64,000 nucleotides of DNA, taken from NCBI GenBank assembly GCA_964487565.1, contig CAZARN010000002.1:1-64000 (forward strand), written 5' to 3'. Below the pieces are notes generated by a model. That model made no database searches. It was not told the origin of the DNA and saw nothing but the letters and a program-made list of their open reading frames with translations. Made by a program: the position numbers and the translations under genes. Positions within the stretch are counted from its first letter, which is position 1. Every line of letters starts with the position of its first letter. This DNA comes from Phil1 sp964487565. Lineage in GTDB: Bacteria; Bacillota; Clostridia; Christensenellales; CAG-138. This document shows positions 26,687 through 35,286 of the stretch, piece after piece.

Positions 26687-26740
26687 GGATTGAGAATATC
26701 ACCATTTGCCCCGGTTGGCAACGAAAGTATGAATTGACTG

Positions 26741-26768
26741 TTGACAAGCGCAAATCAGGCGCTATAAT
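26741..26768 (+). promoter_or_regulatory. Promoter for the T-box/trpB2 transcript
   Basis: A perfect TTGACA (26741-26746), a 16-nt spacer and a perfect TATAAT (26763-26768). A second TTGACT overlaps just upstream. This is one of the strongest promoters in the window. Confidence 0.85.
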
Positions 26769-26774
26769 AATAAA

Positions 26775-27060
26775 CTATTGATAAGAGCAAACCTTTGAGC
26801 AAGAGGAGTAGACCCTGAAAGCGCCCCACAGAGAGCCGTGACGGTGGAAAGCGGCGGAAGCGGATCGGGTTGAATGGACTTGCGAGGGCGGCCGAACAGC
26901 GCATCAGCGCCAAGTAGCAGCCGACGGGTGCCCGCCGTTAAAAGGGAATGATCTGTGTTTGCAGACCATATTGAGCGTGCATTCATTGCACAAGTCGGGT
27001 GGTACCGCGGAAGACAAGAGCTTTCGTCCCAACAGTTGGGACGAAGGCTCTTTTTATATT
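26775..27060 (+). promoter_or_regulatory. T-box leader, tryptophan specifier
   Basis: A tRNA-sensing leader RNA that reads aminoacylation state and permits transcription when uncharged tRNA binds. Stem I begins around GAGCAAGAGGAGTAGA. The specifier segment TTGAATGGACTTGCGAG places TGG, the Trp codon, at 26875-26877. The antiterminator T-box GGGTGGTACCGCGG is at 26997-27010. A strong terminator (stem halves 27017-27033 and 27036-27052, then a T run) precedes trpB2. The bulge reads TGGT, so the base facing the tRNA discriminator is U. The downstream gene fits a Trp response. Confidence 0.92.
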
Positions 27061-27086
27061 TTATGATTTTTAAGGAGGATACTGAA

Positions 27087-28454
27087 ATGACACGCATACC
27101 GCACAGGATCACACTTGATGAATCCCATCTTCCCAAAGCCTGGTATAACCTTCGGGCGGACATGAAGGAACTGCCCGACCCCATGATAAATCCCGCGACG
27201 ATGAAACCCGCCGTGGAAAGCGACCTGTATCCCGTGTTCTGCCGCGAGCTTGCCCATCAGGAGATGGACAACGAAACGCGCTTCGTTGAAATACCCGACG
27301 AGGTGCGGGATATGTACCGCATATACAGGCCTTCGCCCCTCGTGCGCGCCTACAACCTTGAGCGCGAACTGAACACGCCCGCAAAAATATACTTCAAATT
27401 CGAGGGGAACAACACCTCCGGTTCGCACAAGCTCAATTCCGCGATCGCGCAGGCCTATTATGCGAAAAAGCAGGGCCTGACCTCCCTCACCACCGAAACC
27501 GGCGCCGGTCAGTGGGGAACGGCGCTTTCCGAGGCGTGCGCGTATTTCAACATTCCGCTCACGGTGTTCATGGTCAAGTGTTCGGCGCAGCAGAAGCCTT
27601 ACCGCAAGGCCATAATCGAAAACTTCGGCGCAAAGGTCATCCCGAGTCCCAGCGACATGACCAACGCCGGGCGCGCTATACTTGCCGAAGACCCGGAAAA
27701 CTCCGGTTCGCTCGGTACTGCGATATCCGAAGCCGTGGAGACCGCAGTCACCACCGAAGGCTGCCGCTATGTGCTTGGCAGCGTGCTCAACCAGGTGCTT
27801 CTGCATCAAAGCGTGATCGGTCTTGAGTCGATGGAGGCCATGCGGATGTATGACGAGTATCCGGATGTCGTCATCGGCTGCGCGGGCGGCGGATCGAACC
27901 TCGGCGGCCTTATCGCGCCGTTCATGCGCGACAGGATCCAGGGCAAAAACAACACCCGCTTCATCGCGGTGGAGCCGCGCTCCTGTCCTTCGCTCACGCG
28001 CGGCGTATACGCATATGACTTCTGCGACGTGGGCCGCATAACGCCGCTTGCGCGCATGTATACGCTCGGCTGCTCGTTCAAGCCCTCTCCGAGCCATGCG
28101 GGCGGTTTGCGCTATCACGGCATGAGCCCGATACTCTCCAAGCTTTATCACGACGGTTATATGGAAGCCGTCGCCGTATCGCAGACGAGCGTGTTCGACG
28201 CGGCGAAGCTTTTCTCCAGGTGCGAAACGATACTGCCCGCGCCGGAATCCGCCCATGCGATCCGCGTCGCGATTGACGAGGCCGTGCGCTGCCGCGAGGA
28301 AGGCAGAAAGGAAACCATCCTTTTCGGCCTCACCGGAACCGGCTATTTCGACATGTCCGCCTATATGGCGTACAATTCCGGCACGATGACGGACTATGTG
28401 CCGACGGACGAAGAGCTTGAATACGGCTTCGATAAACTGCCCAGGATGGACTGA
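27087..28454 (+). CDS. trpB2: Tryptophan synthase beta chain, TrpB2 type
   Basis: PLP enzyme joining indole and serine to give tryptophan. The 455-residue length and the N-terminus IPHRITLDESHLPKAWYNLR mark the TrpB2 group, longer than TrpB1 (about 400). The PLP lysine lies in NTSGSHKLNSAIAQAYYAK (about 109-127), the catalytic Glu in TTETGAGQWGTAL, and the phosphate loop is GCAGGGSNLGG. No trpA is adjacent. TrpB2 often works alone as an indole-salvage enzyme. The ATG at 27087 has AAGGAGG 8 nt upstream. The Trp T-box controls it. Confidence 0.93.
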   Translation: MTRIPHRITLDESHLPKAWYNLRADMKELPDPMINPATMKPAVESDLYPVFCRELAHQEMDNETRFVEIPDEVRDMYRIYRPSPLVRAYNLERELNTPAKIYFKFEGNNTSGSHKLNSAIAQAYYAKKQGLTSLTTETGAGQWGTALSEACAYFNIPLTVFMVKCSAQQKPYRKAIIENFGAKVIPSPSDMTNAGRAILAEDPENSGSLGTAISEAVETAVTTEGCRYVLGSVLNQVLLHQSVIGLESMEAMRMYDEYPDVVIGCAGGGSNLGGLIAPFMRDRIQGKNNTRFIAVEPRSCPSLTRGVYAYDFCDVGRITPLARMYTLGCSFKPSPSHAGGLRYHGMSPILSKLYHDGYMEAVAVSQTSVFDAAKLFSRCETILPAPESAHAIRVAIDEAVRCREEGRKETILFGLTGTGYFDMSAYMAYNSGTMTDYVPTDEELEYGFDKLPRMD

Positions 28455-28471
28455 AACCGCTTTTTCGGAAA

Positions 28472-28515
28472 TATACATTCGGTATGAAGCTTATTTGTTC
28501 ACTGCCGAATGTATA
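28472..28515 (+). repeat. Inverted repeat around a start codon
   Basis: A perfect 11-bp inverted repeat (TATACATTCGG at 28472-28482, CCGAATGTATA at 28505-28515) frames a 22-nt loop that contains the deacetylase ATG (28484). It could be a translational control hairpin, a weak terminator for trpB2 (no T tract follows) or a protein-binding site. Confidence 0.6.
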
Positions 28516-29224
28516 CAGGCGCGCGGCGCTCATGCTGCCGCGCGCCGCCCTGATCGCCATGTGTCTTTTGGCCGCGGCGCTCACCTTCGTTCATGACCGC
28601 ACGGGAGACGCCGCGGTATCCGCGGCCCCCGAAGGGCCTGTCATCGCCCTCACCTTTGACGACGGGCCTTATGCAGGCGTCACCGCGCGCATACTCGACG
28701 TGATCGAGGAAAACGGCGTGACAGCCACTTTTTTCGTCCCCGGCTGCCGCGTTGAAGGCCGCGGCGAGATTCTGCGCCGCATGGAAGCCGCGGGCTGCGA
28801 GATCGGCAGTCACGGTTATTCGCACACCGATCTCACCGTGCTCTGCCGCGACGAGATAATCTCCGAGATAAAGCGCACCGACGACGCCTTCATTGCCGAG
28901 ATCGGCCACGCTCCGAAGCTTCTGCGCCCGCCCTACGGTCACTATAACGCGACTGTGCGCGCCGTGGCCGACCGCCCGCTCGTGCTTTGGACAATCGATA
29001 CGGAGGACTGGCGCAAGAAGGATCCGTCGGCGCTTGCGGAATATGTGATCGACAGCGCGTCAGAGGGCTGCGTGATATTGATGCACGACCAGCAGCCTTC
29101 CACGGCGGACGCCATGGGCGAAATCATCCCCGCGCTAGTGAAGGCGGGATTCCGTTTTGTGACGGTGTCCCAGTTGATCGAAGAAACGGGCGGAGAGCAC
29201 AAGGCGATACTGCTGCCGGGCTGA
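28484..29224 (+). CDS. Polysaccharide deacetylase (NodB domain), exported
   Basis: Carbohydrate esterase 4 family protein of 246 residues. A signal anchor (ALIAMCLLAAALTFV, about residues 22-36) sends it across the membrane. Motifs are intact: LTFDDGPYAG (about 57-66, catalytic Asp), the metal site IGSHGYSHTDL, RPPYGHYNA, TIDTEDWRKKDP, and VILMHDQQP with the late His. It probably deacetylates peptidoglycan or another amino-sugar polymer. No clear ribosome site is seen, and the ATG sits in the loop of an inverted repeat. A later ATG at residue 17 is an alternative start. Confidence 0.88.
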   Translation: MKLICSLPNVYRRAALMLPRAALIAMCLLAAALTFVHDRTGDAAVSAAPEGPVIALTFDDGPYAGVTARILDVIEENGVTATFFVPGCRVEGRGEILRRMEAAGCEIGSHGYSHTDLTVLCRDEIISEIKRTDDAFIAEIGHAPKLLRPPYGHYNATVRAVADRPLVLWTIDTEDWRKKDPSALAEYVIDSASEGCVILMHDQQPSTADAMGEIIPALVKAGFRFVTVSQLIEETGGEHKAILLPG

Positions 29225-29287
29225 TTTGCTTTATTTTTGATATTGGGCTATAATACCTCTCAATTCATTAACGAGAGGTATTTTTAT

Positions 29288-29860
29288 ATGGCACAGCTCA
29301 CAATGGAAAAAGCGAAAGCCCTCATCGAAAAAAACGTCACCGAAGCGCACCTCCTCACCCACGCCATCGCGGTATCCTCTGCCATGGGCGCCATGGCGGG
29401 GCATTTCGGCGAAGACAAGGAACACTGGGAGGCGATAGGCTTCCTGCACGACGTGGATTATGAAAAATACCCCGAGGAGCATCTTGCCCACACGCGGGAG
29501 CTTCTCGACGGACAGAACATCGATGAGGCCGATATACGGGCGATACTGGCGCACGGCTACGGTCTTTGCAGCGATGTGAAGCCGGAGACCCCAATGGAAA
29601 AGAGCCTTTTCACCGTGGATGAGCTCACGGGCATCGTGCAGGCGGCAAGCCTCATGCGTCCGAGCGGCATAAGCGATCTTGAGGTATCGAGCCTTAAAAA
29701 GAAATTCAAGGACAAAAGATTCGCCGCCAAATGCGACCGCACCGTCATCGAAAACGGCTGTGAGATGCTCGGCATGGAGCTTGCCGACGTGATGCAGCTT
29801 GTGATATCCGGCATGAGGGAGCATATGGACGAGCTCGGCATAGGCCCAAAGGCGGTCTGA
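29288..29860 (+). CDS. HD-domain phosphohydrolase-like protein
   Basis: A 190-residue protein with an HD metal site: HLLTHAIAVSSAMGAMA, then GFLHDVDYEKYPEEH (about residues 48-62) and ILAHGYGLC. Such small HD proteins hydrolyse nucleotides or related phosphates, but the substrate cannot be assigned. The start at 29288 (MAQLTMEKAKAL) follows GAGAGG. The frame extends 17 codons upstream without support. It ends at a hairpin and converges with glgP. Confidence 0.8.
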   Translation: MAQLTMEKAKALIEKNVTEAHLLTHAIAVSSAMGAMAGHFGEDKEHWEAIGFLHDVDYEKYPEEHLAHTRELLDGQNIDEADIRAILAHGYGLCSDVKPETPMEKSLFTVDELTGIVQAASLMRPSGISDLEVSSLKKKFKDKRFAAKCDRTVIENGCEMLGMELADVMQLVISGMREHMDELGIGPKAV

Positions 29861-29886
29861 GGAAAGCGCGAATCAGCATAATCAGG

Positions 29887-29912
29887 CGGCGCCCGCAAAA
29901 CTGCGGGCGCCG
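29887..29912 (+). terminator. Hairpin between HD gene and glgP
   Basis: A perfect 10-bp GC-rich stem (29887-29896 with 29903-29912) and 6-nt loop lie between convergent genes. No strong T tract is seen on either side. Confidence 0.55.
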
Positions 29913-29950
29913 TATCATATATCTGCAAAAGTCATGCAATGTCGCGCGGT

Positions 29951-32329
29951 TTATTTTTCGATTACGGTAAGTTTCGGCAGGTGCCAGATCTCCTCCGCAT
30001 ATTGTTTTATTGCGCGGTCCGACGAAAACTTGCCGGCGCTTGCGGTGTTCATGAGACATTTGCGCCCAAACGTGATCGAATCGCGGTAATCCCTGTTTGC
30101 GCGAAGCTTCGCGTCGATATAGGGCATCATGTCGAGCAGGAGATAGTATTGATCCGGCGAATGCCACTGCGCGCCGAAAAGCAGCGAGCCGTATATCTCG
30201 TTGAAAGCGCCCGATCCGCCGTCCGAAATGACGCCGTTGATGAGCGTGTCGAGCGCCCGGCGAACGCGCGCGTCCCCGTCGTATATGGCCTTCGGGTTGT
30301 AAATCTGCTTTATGCGGGCGATATCCTCCACGCGCGCGCCGAAGATATAGTTGTTATCAGCCCCGGCCTGTTCCGCGATCTCGATATTTGCGCCGTCGTA
30401 TGTGCCCAGCGTCACCGTGCCGTTGAGCATGAATTTCATGTTGCCCGTGCCTGAGGCCTCAGTGCCTGCCGGGGATATCTGCTCCGATATATCGGCGGCG
30501 GGGATTATATGCTCCGCGTATGAGCAGTTGTAATTCTGCACGAACACCACGCGCATAAGGTCCTTCATCGCGGGATCGCCGTTCACCATCCTGGCGATCT
30601 CGTTGATATATTTTATTATGCCTTTCGCGCGGATATAGCCCGGCGCGGCCTTTGCGCCGAATATGAACGCCGTCGGCGTGAAATCGGTGAGGCTGCCTTC
30701 CTTGAGCGAATAGTATATATCCACAATCGAAAATGCGTTGAGCAGCTGGCGCTTGTATTCGTGCATACGCTTGACCTGTATGTCGAATATGAAATCCGTC
30801 GGAAGGGACACGCCCTCCTTTTCCTTTATCACGGCGGCGAGCTGACGTTTCTTCTGGTGTTTCACGTCGTTGAAACGCTCGATCAGGTCCTCGTCGATAT
30901 GCTCGCGCAGCCTGCAAAGCTCGTTGAGATCGGTTATGAAGCCGTCGCCTATCCGCTCCGCGATAAGGCCCGTAAGCTCCGGATTGCAAAGGCCCAAAAA
31001 CCTTCTCTGGGTTATGCCGTTGGTCTTGTTCTGGAAGCGATCGGGATAAACCGCGTACCAATCCGCAAAAACGTCGCTTTTGAGTATATCGGTATGAATT
31101 TTCGCAACGCCGTTCACATATGTGGAAACATAAACCGCGAGACGGGCCATATGGATGGTGTTGTCCGCAACGATCTGCATCCTTGCGCGCCGCTCCTCCG
31201 AAACGCCCGCCGCGCGCAGCTCCGCGTTGAGGGTATCGTTTATACGGAACACGATGTCGAGCAGCTCCGGAACGACGCTCTTAAACAGATCGACCTCCCA
31301 GCGTTCGAGCGCTTCCGCCATTATCGTGTGATTCGTGAAGTTGAACGTGTTGCGCGCGATGTTGAACGCCGCGTCGAAATCGATCCCCTCCTTCATGAGG
31401 AGACGTATAAGCTCCGGTATCGATACCGTAGGGTGCGTGTCGTTGAGCTGAACGGCGCAATGCGCCGCGAAGCCCGTCAGATCGTTGCCGCGCACGCGCT
31501 TGTATCTGCGTATTATATCCTGAAGCGTGGCGCTTGAAAGGAAGTACTGCTGCTTGAGACGAAGCCGCTTGCCGGCGTATGTGCTGTCGTTAGGATACAG
31601 CACGCGCGTGATATCCTCGACCGAGTTCTTGTCGCGCACGGCGAGCGCATATTCCTGATCGTTGAAAAGCTTGAAATCGAATTCCTCGATGGGTTCGCTC
31701 TGCCAAAGACGAAGCGTGCCCACGTTTGATGTCGCGAAGCCGAATATAGGCATGTCGTAAGGCACGGCAAGCACCTTTTGATCCGCAAAAACGACCTCGA
31801 CCGTCTTGTCGTCGCGCCGCCTGCTCCACGGATCGCCGTAGCGCTGCCAGTCATCCGCCTTTTCCACCTGGAAGCCGTCCTCAAAGCTCTGCTTGAACAG
31901 GCCGAATTTATATCTCAGACCGTATCCGTCAAGCGGCAGGTCGTGCGTCGCCGCGCTGTCCAAAAAGCACGCGGCCAGCCTGCCGAGACCGCCGTTGCCC
32001 AAAGCCGCGTCCTCGATATCCTCCATCGCGGCTATATCCGCCCCGCGCTCCCTCAGGAGCGCGCGCATCTCATCGAGGATGCCCAGATTGTAAAGGTTTG
32101 AGAACACCATCCTGCCCATAAGGTATTCGGCGGAAATGTAATATGCTCTGCGCACGCGCTCATGCGCCCTGCGGCTTTCGCGCCACGAGGGGGCCGTTTC
32201 CATCATCACGGCGTTTGCAAGCGCGTTGTGCAGCTGTACTGTTGACGCCTGCTGCAATTCTATTTGATAGTTGCCCGAAAGCTCCTCTTCCATGCGGTGC
32301 AGGATCCTGTTGCAATCTGTCTTCATCAA
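29951..32329 (-). CDS. glgP: Glycogen/alpha-glucan phosphorylase
   Basis: PLP-dependent enzyme releasing glucose-1-phosphate from alpha-1,4-glucans. The 792-residue length is standard. Family segments include GNGGLGRLAACFLDSAATH (about 112-130) and VQLNDTHPTVSIPELIRLL. The PLP lysine lies in EASGTGNMKFMLNGTVTLG (about 636-654), followed by DGANIEIAEQAG. It stands alone, divergent from MarR. No glycogen synthesis genes are in view. Confidence 0.95.
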   Translation of the reverse strand: MMKTDCNRILHRMEEELSGNYQIELQQASTVQLHNALANAVMMETAPSWRESRRAHERVRRAYYISAEYLMGRMVFSNLYNLGILDEMRALLRERGADIAAMEDIEDAALGNGGLGRLAACFLDSAATHDLPLDGYGLRYKFGLFKQSFEDGFQVEKADDWQRYGDPWSRRRDDKTVEVVFADQKVLAVPYDMPIFGFATSNVGTLRLWQSEPIEEFDFKLFNDQEYALAVRDKNSVEDITRVLYPNDSTYAGKRLRLKQQYFLSSATLQDIIRRYKRVRGNDLTGFAAHCAVQLNDTHPTVSIPELIRLLMKEGIDFDAAFNIARNTFNFTNHTIMAEALERWEVDLFKSVVPELLDIVFRINDTLNAELRAAGVSEERRARMQIVADNTIHMARLAVYVSTYVNGVAKIHTDILKSDVFADWYAVYPDRFQNKTNGITQRRFLGLCNPELTGLIAERIGDGFITDLNELCRLREHIDEDLIERFNDVKHQKKRQLAAVIKEKEGVSLPTDFIFDIQVKRMHEYKRQLLNAFSIVDIYYSLKEGSLTDFTPTAFIFGAKAAPGYIRAKGIIKYINEIARMVNGDPAMKDLMRVVFVQNYNCSYAEHIIPAADISEQISPAGTEASGTGNMKFMLNGTVTLGTYDGANIEIAEQAGADNNYIFGARVEDIARIKQIYNPKAIYDGDARVRRALDTLINGVISDGGSGAFNEIYGSLLFGAQWHSPDQYYLLLDMMPYIDAKLRANRDYRDSITFGRKCLMNTASAGKFSSDRAIKQYAEEIWHLPKLTVIEK

Positions 32330-32399
32330 TCAATCGCGCCTTTCTCAAAAAAAGAATAGAGTCATTTTATCATGATTCCCCACCGCGCGCAATAACATA

Positions 32400-32415
32400 A
32401 CTTAATCGGTTAAGT
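32400..32415. promoter_or_regulatory. Palindrome between glgP and marR
   Basis: ACTTAATCGGTTAAGT, arms ACTTAA and TTAAGT, lies upstream of both divergent genes and 45 nt before the -35 of the MarR gene. Its size and composition fit a MarR-family operator. This is inference from position and symmetry. Confidence 0.4.
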
Positions 32416-32459
32416 CGCATATGTCTACAAGTATATCCATAAACCGACTTACTTTTATC

Positions 32460-32489
32460 TTGACAAATTATACCGGTTTGAACGATACT
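32460..32489 (+). promoter_or_regulatory. Promoter for marR
   Basis: A perfect TTGACA (32460-32465), an 18-nt spacer and GATACT (32484-32489). A start near 32496 rules out ATG codons upstream of that point. Confidence 0.6.
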
Positions 32490-32522
32490 TCTGCTATCAT
32501 GAATGAACGGAGAGCTGCCGAT

Positions 32523-32975
32523 ATGGTTTCTTCAAGCATATATAACGACGCGGGCGCGGATTTTCGCGCGCTGCTTCAAACCTATAACGCCTGCATGCAG
32601 AAAACGCTTGCAAAATACGGTCTGTATCCGGGTCAGCCGCAAATGCTTTTCGGCATCAGGGAGCTTCAGTCCCCCACGCAAAACGAGCTTGCCGCATATC
32701 TGAACGTGAGCAAGGCAAGCGCCGGCGTTTCGCTTCGAAGGCTTGAGCAGGCGGGCTTTGTGAAGCGCGTGCGCGACAAAAAGGACACGCGCTGCGTGCG
32801 CATAGCCCTCACGCAGAAAGGCAATGAATATGCGCGCTGGTGCGATATCGATTTTGAGATGATCTTTACGACCATGCTTGAGGATTTTGAGGGCGAGGAT
32901 GTTTCCCATGCGCTCGACATGCTGCGCAGGATGGATAAAAGCCTCTCCGGTTTGAAGGAGAGGCTTGAAAGCTGA
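32523..32975 (+). CDS. MarR family transcriptional regulator
   Basis: A 150-residue winged-helix regulator. The recognition region is TQNELAAYLNVSKASAGVSL (about 54-73), followed by RRLEQAGFVKRVRDKKDTRC, the classic MarR wing with conserved Asp and Arg. Start at 32523 (MVSSSIYNDAG) was chosen with GGAG 10 nt upstream. An ATG at 32499 is possible but nearly leaderless. Targets may be itself and glgP through the palindrome at 32400. Its last codons overlap a terminator of the opposite strand. Confidence 0.88.
   Translation: MVSSSIYNDAGADFRALLQTYNACMQKTLAKYGLYPGQPQMLFGIRELQSPTQNELAAYLNVSKASAGVSLRRLEQAGFVKRVRDKKDTRCVRIALTQKGNEYARWCDIDFEMIFTTMLEDFEGEDVSHALDMLRRMDKSLSGLKERLES
32939..32966 (-). terminator. 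Terminator for ansA inside marR 3' end
   Basis: A 10-bp perfect stem (32939-32948 with 32957-32966) is followed on the reverse strand by TTTTA. It lies 13 nt beyond the asparaginase stop and inside the last codons of the convergent MarR gene. Confidence 0.7.
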
Positions 32976-32978
32976 AGC

Positions 32979-33968
32979 TCACTGCATGCTTATTTCGCCG
33001 CAAAGATCGGCCTGCATTATTTTGCGCACCTGGGCGGGATCCGACGTGTGCCCGAGCGCGTACATAAGCTTCGTCACCGCGGCCTCCGTTGTCATATCCC
33101 TTGCGGAGATGACCCCCGCCTCCCTCAGCGGCCCCGAGACCTCATATATGTCAGGCGAGCTTGCCTCATACAGGCATTGGGACGCGAGTATCACCGGTAT
33201 TCCTTCCGCGGTCAGTTTCCTTATGCTCGCCGCGTGATCGCGGCGGAAATTGTGCACTCCGCCAAGGCCGAACGCTTCCACAACGACGCCCTTCACCCCG
33301 CAGTCCACGAGACAGTCTATCGTTGAAGGCATCGCGCCGGGGATAAGCTTCACGAGCGCGACCCGCGGCTCGATCGCATCGAAGAAAACGGTTTTCGGAT
33401 AACGTCTTTCCGGCGAAAGATCGGCGATGCACATCCCGTCGGCATTGAACCGCGCAACATAAGGATAATTGATCGACTCAAACGCATTGAAGCTCATCGT
33501 GCGCGTTTTCACCGCGCGGCAGCCCTTCATCGCATATTCACCGAAAGCGATATAAACGCCGCCCGGTAGCTTGCACGCCGCTTCAAACGCCCGCATCAGG
33601 TTGACCGGGCCGTCCGATCCTTCGGCTTTTATCGGCTTTTGCGCGCCCGTGAGCACCACGGGTATATCAATGCCCAGCAGCATGAAAGAAAGCATGGACG
33701 CTGTGTATGCCATGGTATCCGTTCCGTGGGTTATGACTATGCCGTCGTAATCCCATGAGGACTTGAGCGTTTTTTCCGCGATCCGGCACCATTCCTCAGG
33801 CTGGATGTTTGAGGAATCCATGCTGAACAGGTCCACGCAGTCTATAACGGCGTCCGCGTCGGCAGCGTATGCGGCAAGCTCCGCAGCGCCGAGCGTCGGT
33901 ATAAGCCCTTCGGGACTTTGTGTGCAGGCGATGGTGCCGCCTGTTGCGATAAGTCTGATTTTTTTCAT
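32979..33968 (-). CDS. Type I L-asparaginase
   Basis: Hydrolyses asparagine to aspartate and ammonia. The 329 residues have both catalytic threonine motifs: IATGGTIACTQ (about 6-16) and ITHGTDTMAYTASML (about 78-92). The lack of a signal peptide points to the cytoplasmic type I. Start at 33968 (MKKIRLIATGGTIA) was chosen over an upstream-open frame of 21 codons. It starts 1 nt after the PatB-like gene ends, so the two are co-transcribed. Confidence 0.92.
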   Translation of the reverse strand: MKKIRLIATGGTIACTQSPEGLIPTLGAAELAAYAADADAVIDCVDLFSMDSSNIQPEEWCRIAEKTLKSSWDYDGIVITHGTDTMAYTASMLSFMLLGIDIPVVLTGAQKPIKAEGSDGPVNLMRAFEAACKLPGGVYIAFGEYAMKGCRAVKTRTMSFNAFESINYPYVARFNADGMCIADLSPERRYPKTVFFDAIEPRVALVKLIPGAMPSTIDCLVDCGVKGVVVEAFGLGGVHNFRRDHAASIRKLTAEGIPVILASQCLYEASSPDIYEVSGPLREAGVISARDMTTEAAVTKLMYALGHTSDPAQVRKIMQADLCGEISMQ

Positions 33969-33969
33969 A

Positions 33970-35160
33970 TTACCTATTATGCCACGAATCGCCCAGCACT
34001 TCAACAGCCGCCGCAAAATGCTCAAGGTCATTCTTCAGCGCAGCCCTCGGCATTGCGATGTTCCAGCGCGTGAAGCCCTGCCCGCCCGCGCCGAACCAGT
34101 TGCCCGCAACGAGGGAAAGATTGGCTTTGTTCACGCAAAAATCTTTCATGCCGTCATCCGCGATCCCCAGCGCGCGCATGTCGAGCCACGCGAGATATGT
34201 GCCCTCCATTTCGGTAAGCTTCAGCATTGGCAGACGTTCTTCCATAAAATCGCGCATGAGCAGATAATTGTCCGTGATATACCCGTTGACTTCGTCAAGC
34301 CATTCGTCGCACCCGTTGTGCGCGGCGATCGAAATGAAACGGGCGAAGTAGTTCATGCCGTATGCGTTGTTGATATCCTGCCTTTCAAGTATCTTCTTTC
34401 TGAGCTGCTCCTCGCGCACGAAAATATCCGAGCAGCTCAGCCCCGGCACATTGAAGCTTTTGCTCACCGCCGTGCAAACGACGCAGTTGCCTTCGGCCGC
34501 GGGTATGTTGAGCATTGACGTATGCTTATACCCTCTCAGGATCAGATCCGAATGGATCTCGTCTGAAACGATGAATACGCCGTGCCTGCGGCATATCTCC
34601 GCAATACGGTTGAGTTCCTCAACCGTCCATACTCTGCCCACAGGATTGTGTGGGTTGCAGATGATGAACAGTTTAGCATCTTCGCGGCTGCAAAGGCGTT
34701 CCAGATCGTCGAAATCCACCTCATATCTTCCGTTTGTGAGCACGAGCGGATTATCGAGGAGCGTCCGTTTATTGCCATCCACGGTCTCGCCGAAAGGGCC
34801 GTATACCGGAGGCTGGATGATGATCCCGTCCCCGGGTTCGGTGAGCGTCTGCACGCAGAGCGCGATGCCGCTGACCACGCCGTTGGTGATCACCGTCCAG
34901 TCGCGTTCGATCTCGCAATTATGCCGACGGCGCATGAAGTTTTTGAGTGCGTCATAGTATTCGTCGTCCGCGTCCGTATAACCGTATATGCCGCGTCTCG
35001 CCGCCTCGGCGGCAGCCGCGATGACCGCCGGCGGGCAGCGGAATTCCATGTCAGCCGTGGAAAGCGGAACGGTATGCGCCGCCTTGACGGCTTCCGCCCT
35101 GTGATCCCATTTCGCCGCGCCCGTACCGGTCCTGTCAACAAGTTCATCAAAATTGTACAT
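33970..35160 (-). CDS. PatB/MalY-type PLP C-S lyase
   Basis: Fold-type I aminotransferase-like enzyme of 396 residues in the cystathionine beta-lyase PatB/MalY group. Key features are NPHNPVGRVWT (about 168-178), VSDEIHSDLIL and the PLP lysine in VSKSFNVPGLS (about 231-241). TVPLSTADMEFRCPPAVIAA at the start is characteristic. It cleaves cystathionine or cysteine S-conjugates in known members. It is paired with asparaginase 1 nt apart and diverges from an MFS transporter. Confidence 0.88.
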   Translation of the reverse strand: MYNFDELVDRTGTGAAKWDHRAEAVKAAHTVPLSTADMEFRCPPAVIAAAAEAARRGIYGYTDADDEYYDALKNFMRRRHNCEIERDWTVITNGVVSGIALCVQTLTEPGDGIIIQPPVYGPFGETVDGNKRTLLDNPLVLTNGRYEVDFDDLERLCSREDAKLFIICNPHNPVGRVWTVEELNRIAEICRRHGVFIVSDEIHSDLILRGYKHTSMLNIPAAEGNCVVCTAVSKSFNVPGLSCSDIFVREEQLRKKILERQDINNAYGMNYFARFISIAAHNGCDEWLDEVNGYITDNYLLMRDFMEERLPMLKLTEMEGTYLAWLDMRALGIADDGMKDFCVNKANLSLVAGNWFGAGGQGFTRWNIAMPRAALKNDLEHFAAAVEVLGDSWHNR

Positions 35161-35224
35161 ATGCTAAACTCCTTTTGTCATAGAAGCTATTTTAACACAA
35201 CAATACAAAAAAACAATAAGCGCA

Positions 35225-35253
35225 TTGCGGCCAGGGTTATATATTGTTATAAT
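35225..35253 (+). promoter_or_regulatory. Promoter for the MFS gene
   Basis: TTGCGG (35225-35230), 17-nt spacer, perfect TATAAT (35248-35253). Confidence 0.65.
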
Positions 35254-35259
35254 TAACAC

Positions 35260-35272
35260 TGTTGGAACAACA
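35260..35272 (+). promoter_or_regulatory. Palindrome at MFS transcription start
   Basis: TGTTGGAACAACA is a perfect 5-bp-arm palindrome centred on GAA. It lies at the predicted transcription start of the MFS gene, where a bound repressor would block initiation. The regulator is unknown. Confidence 0.4.
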
Positions 35273-35286
35273 CACGGAGGTTATAA

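Noticed and set aside
27054..28478. A 474-codon open frame opposite trpB2
   Set aside because: Antisense shadow of a clear tryptophan synthase gene, and it would run through the T-box terminator.
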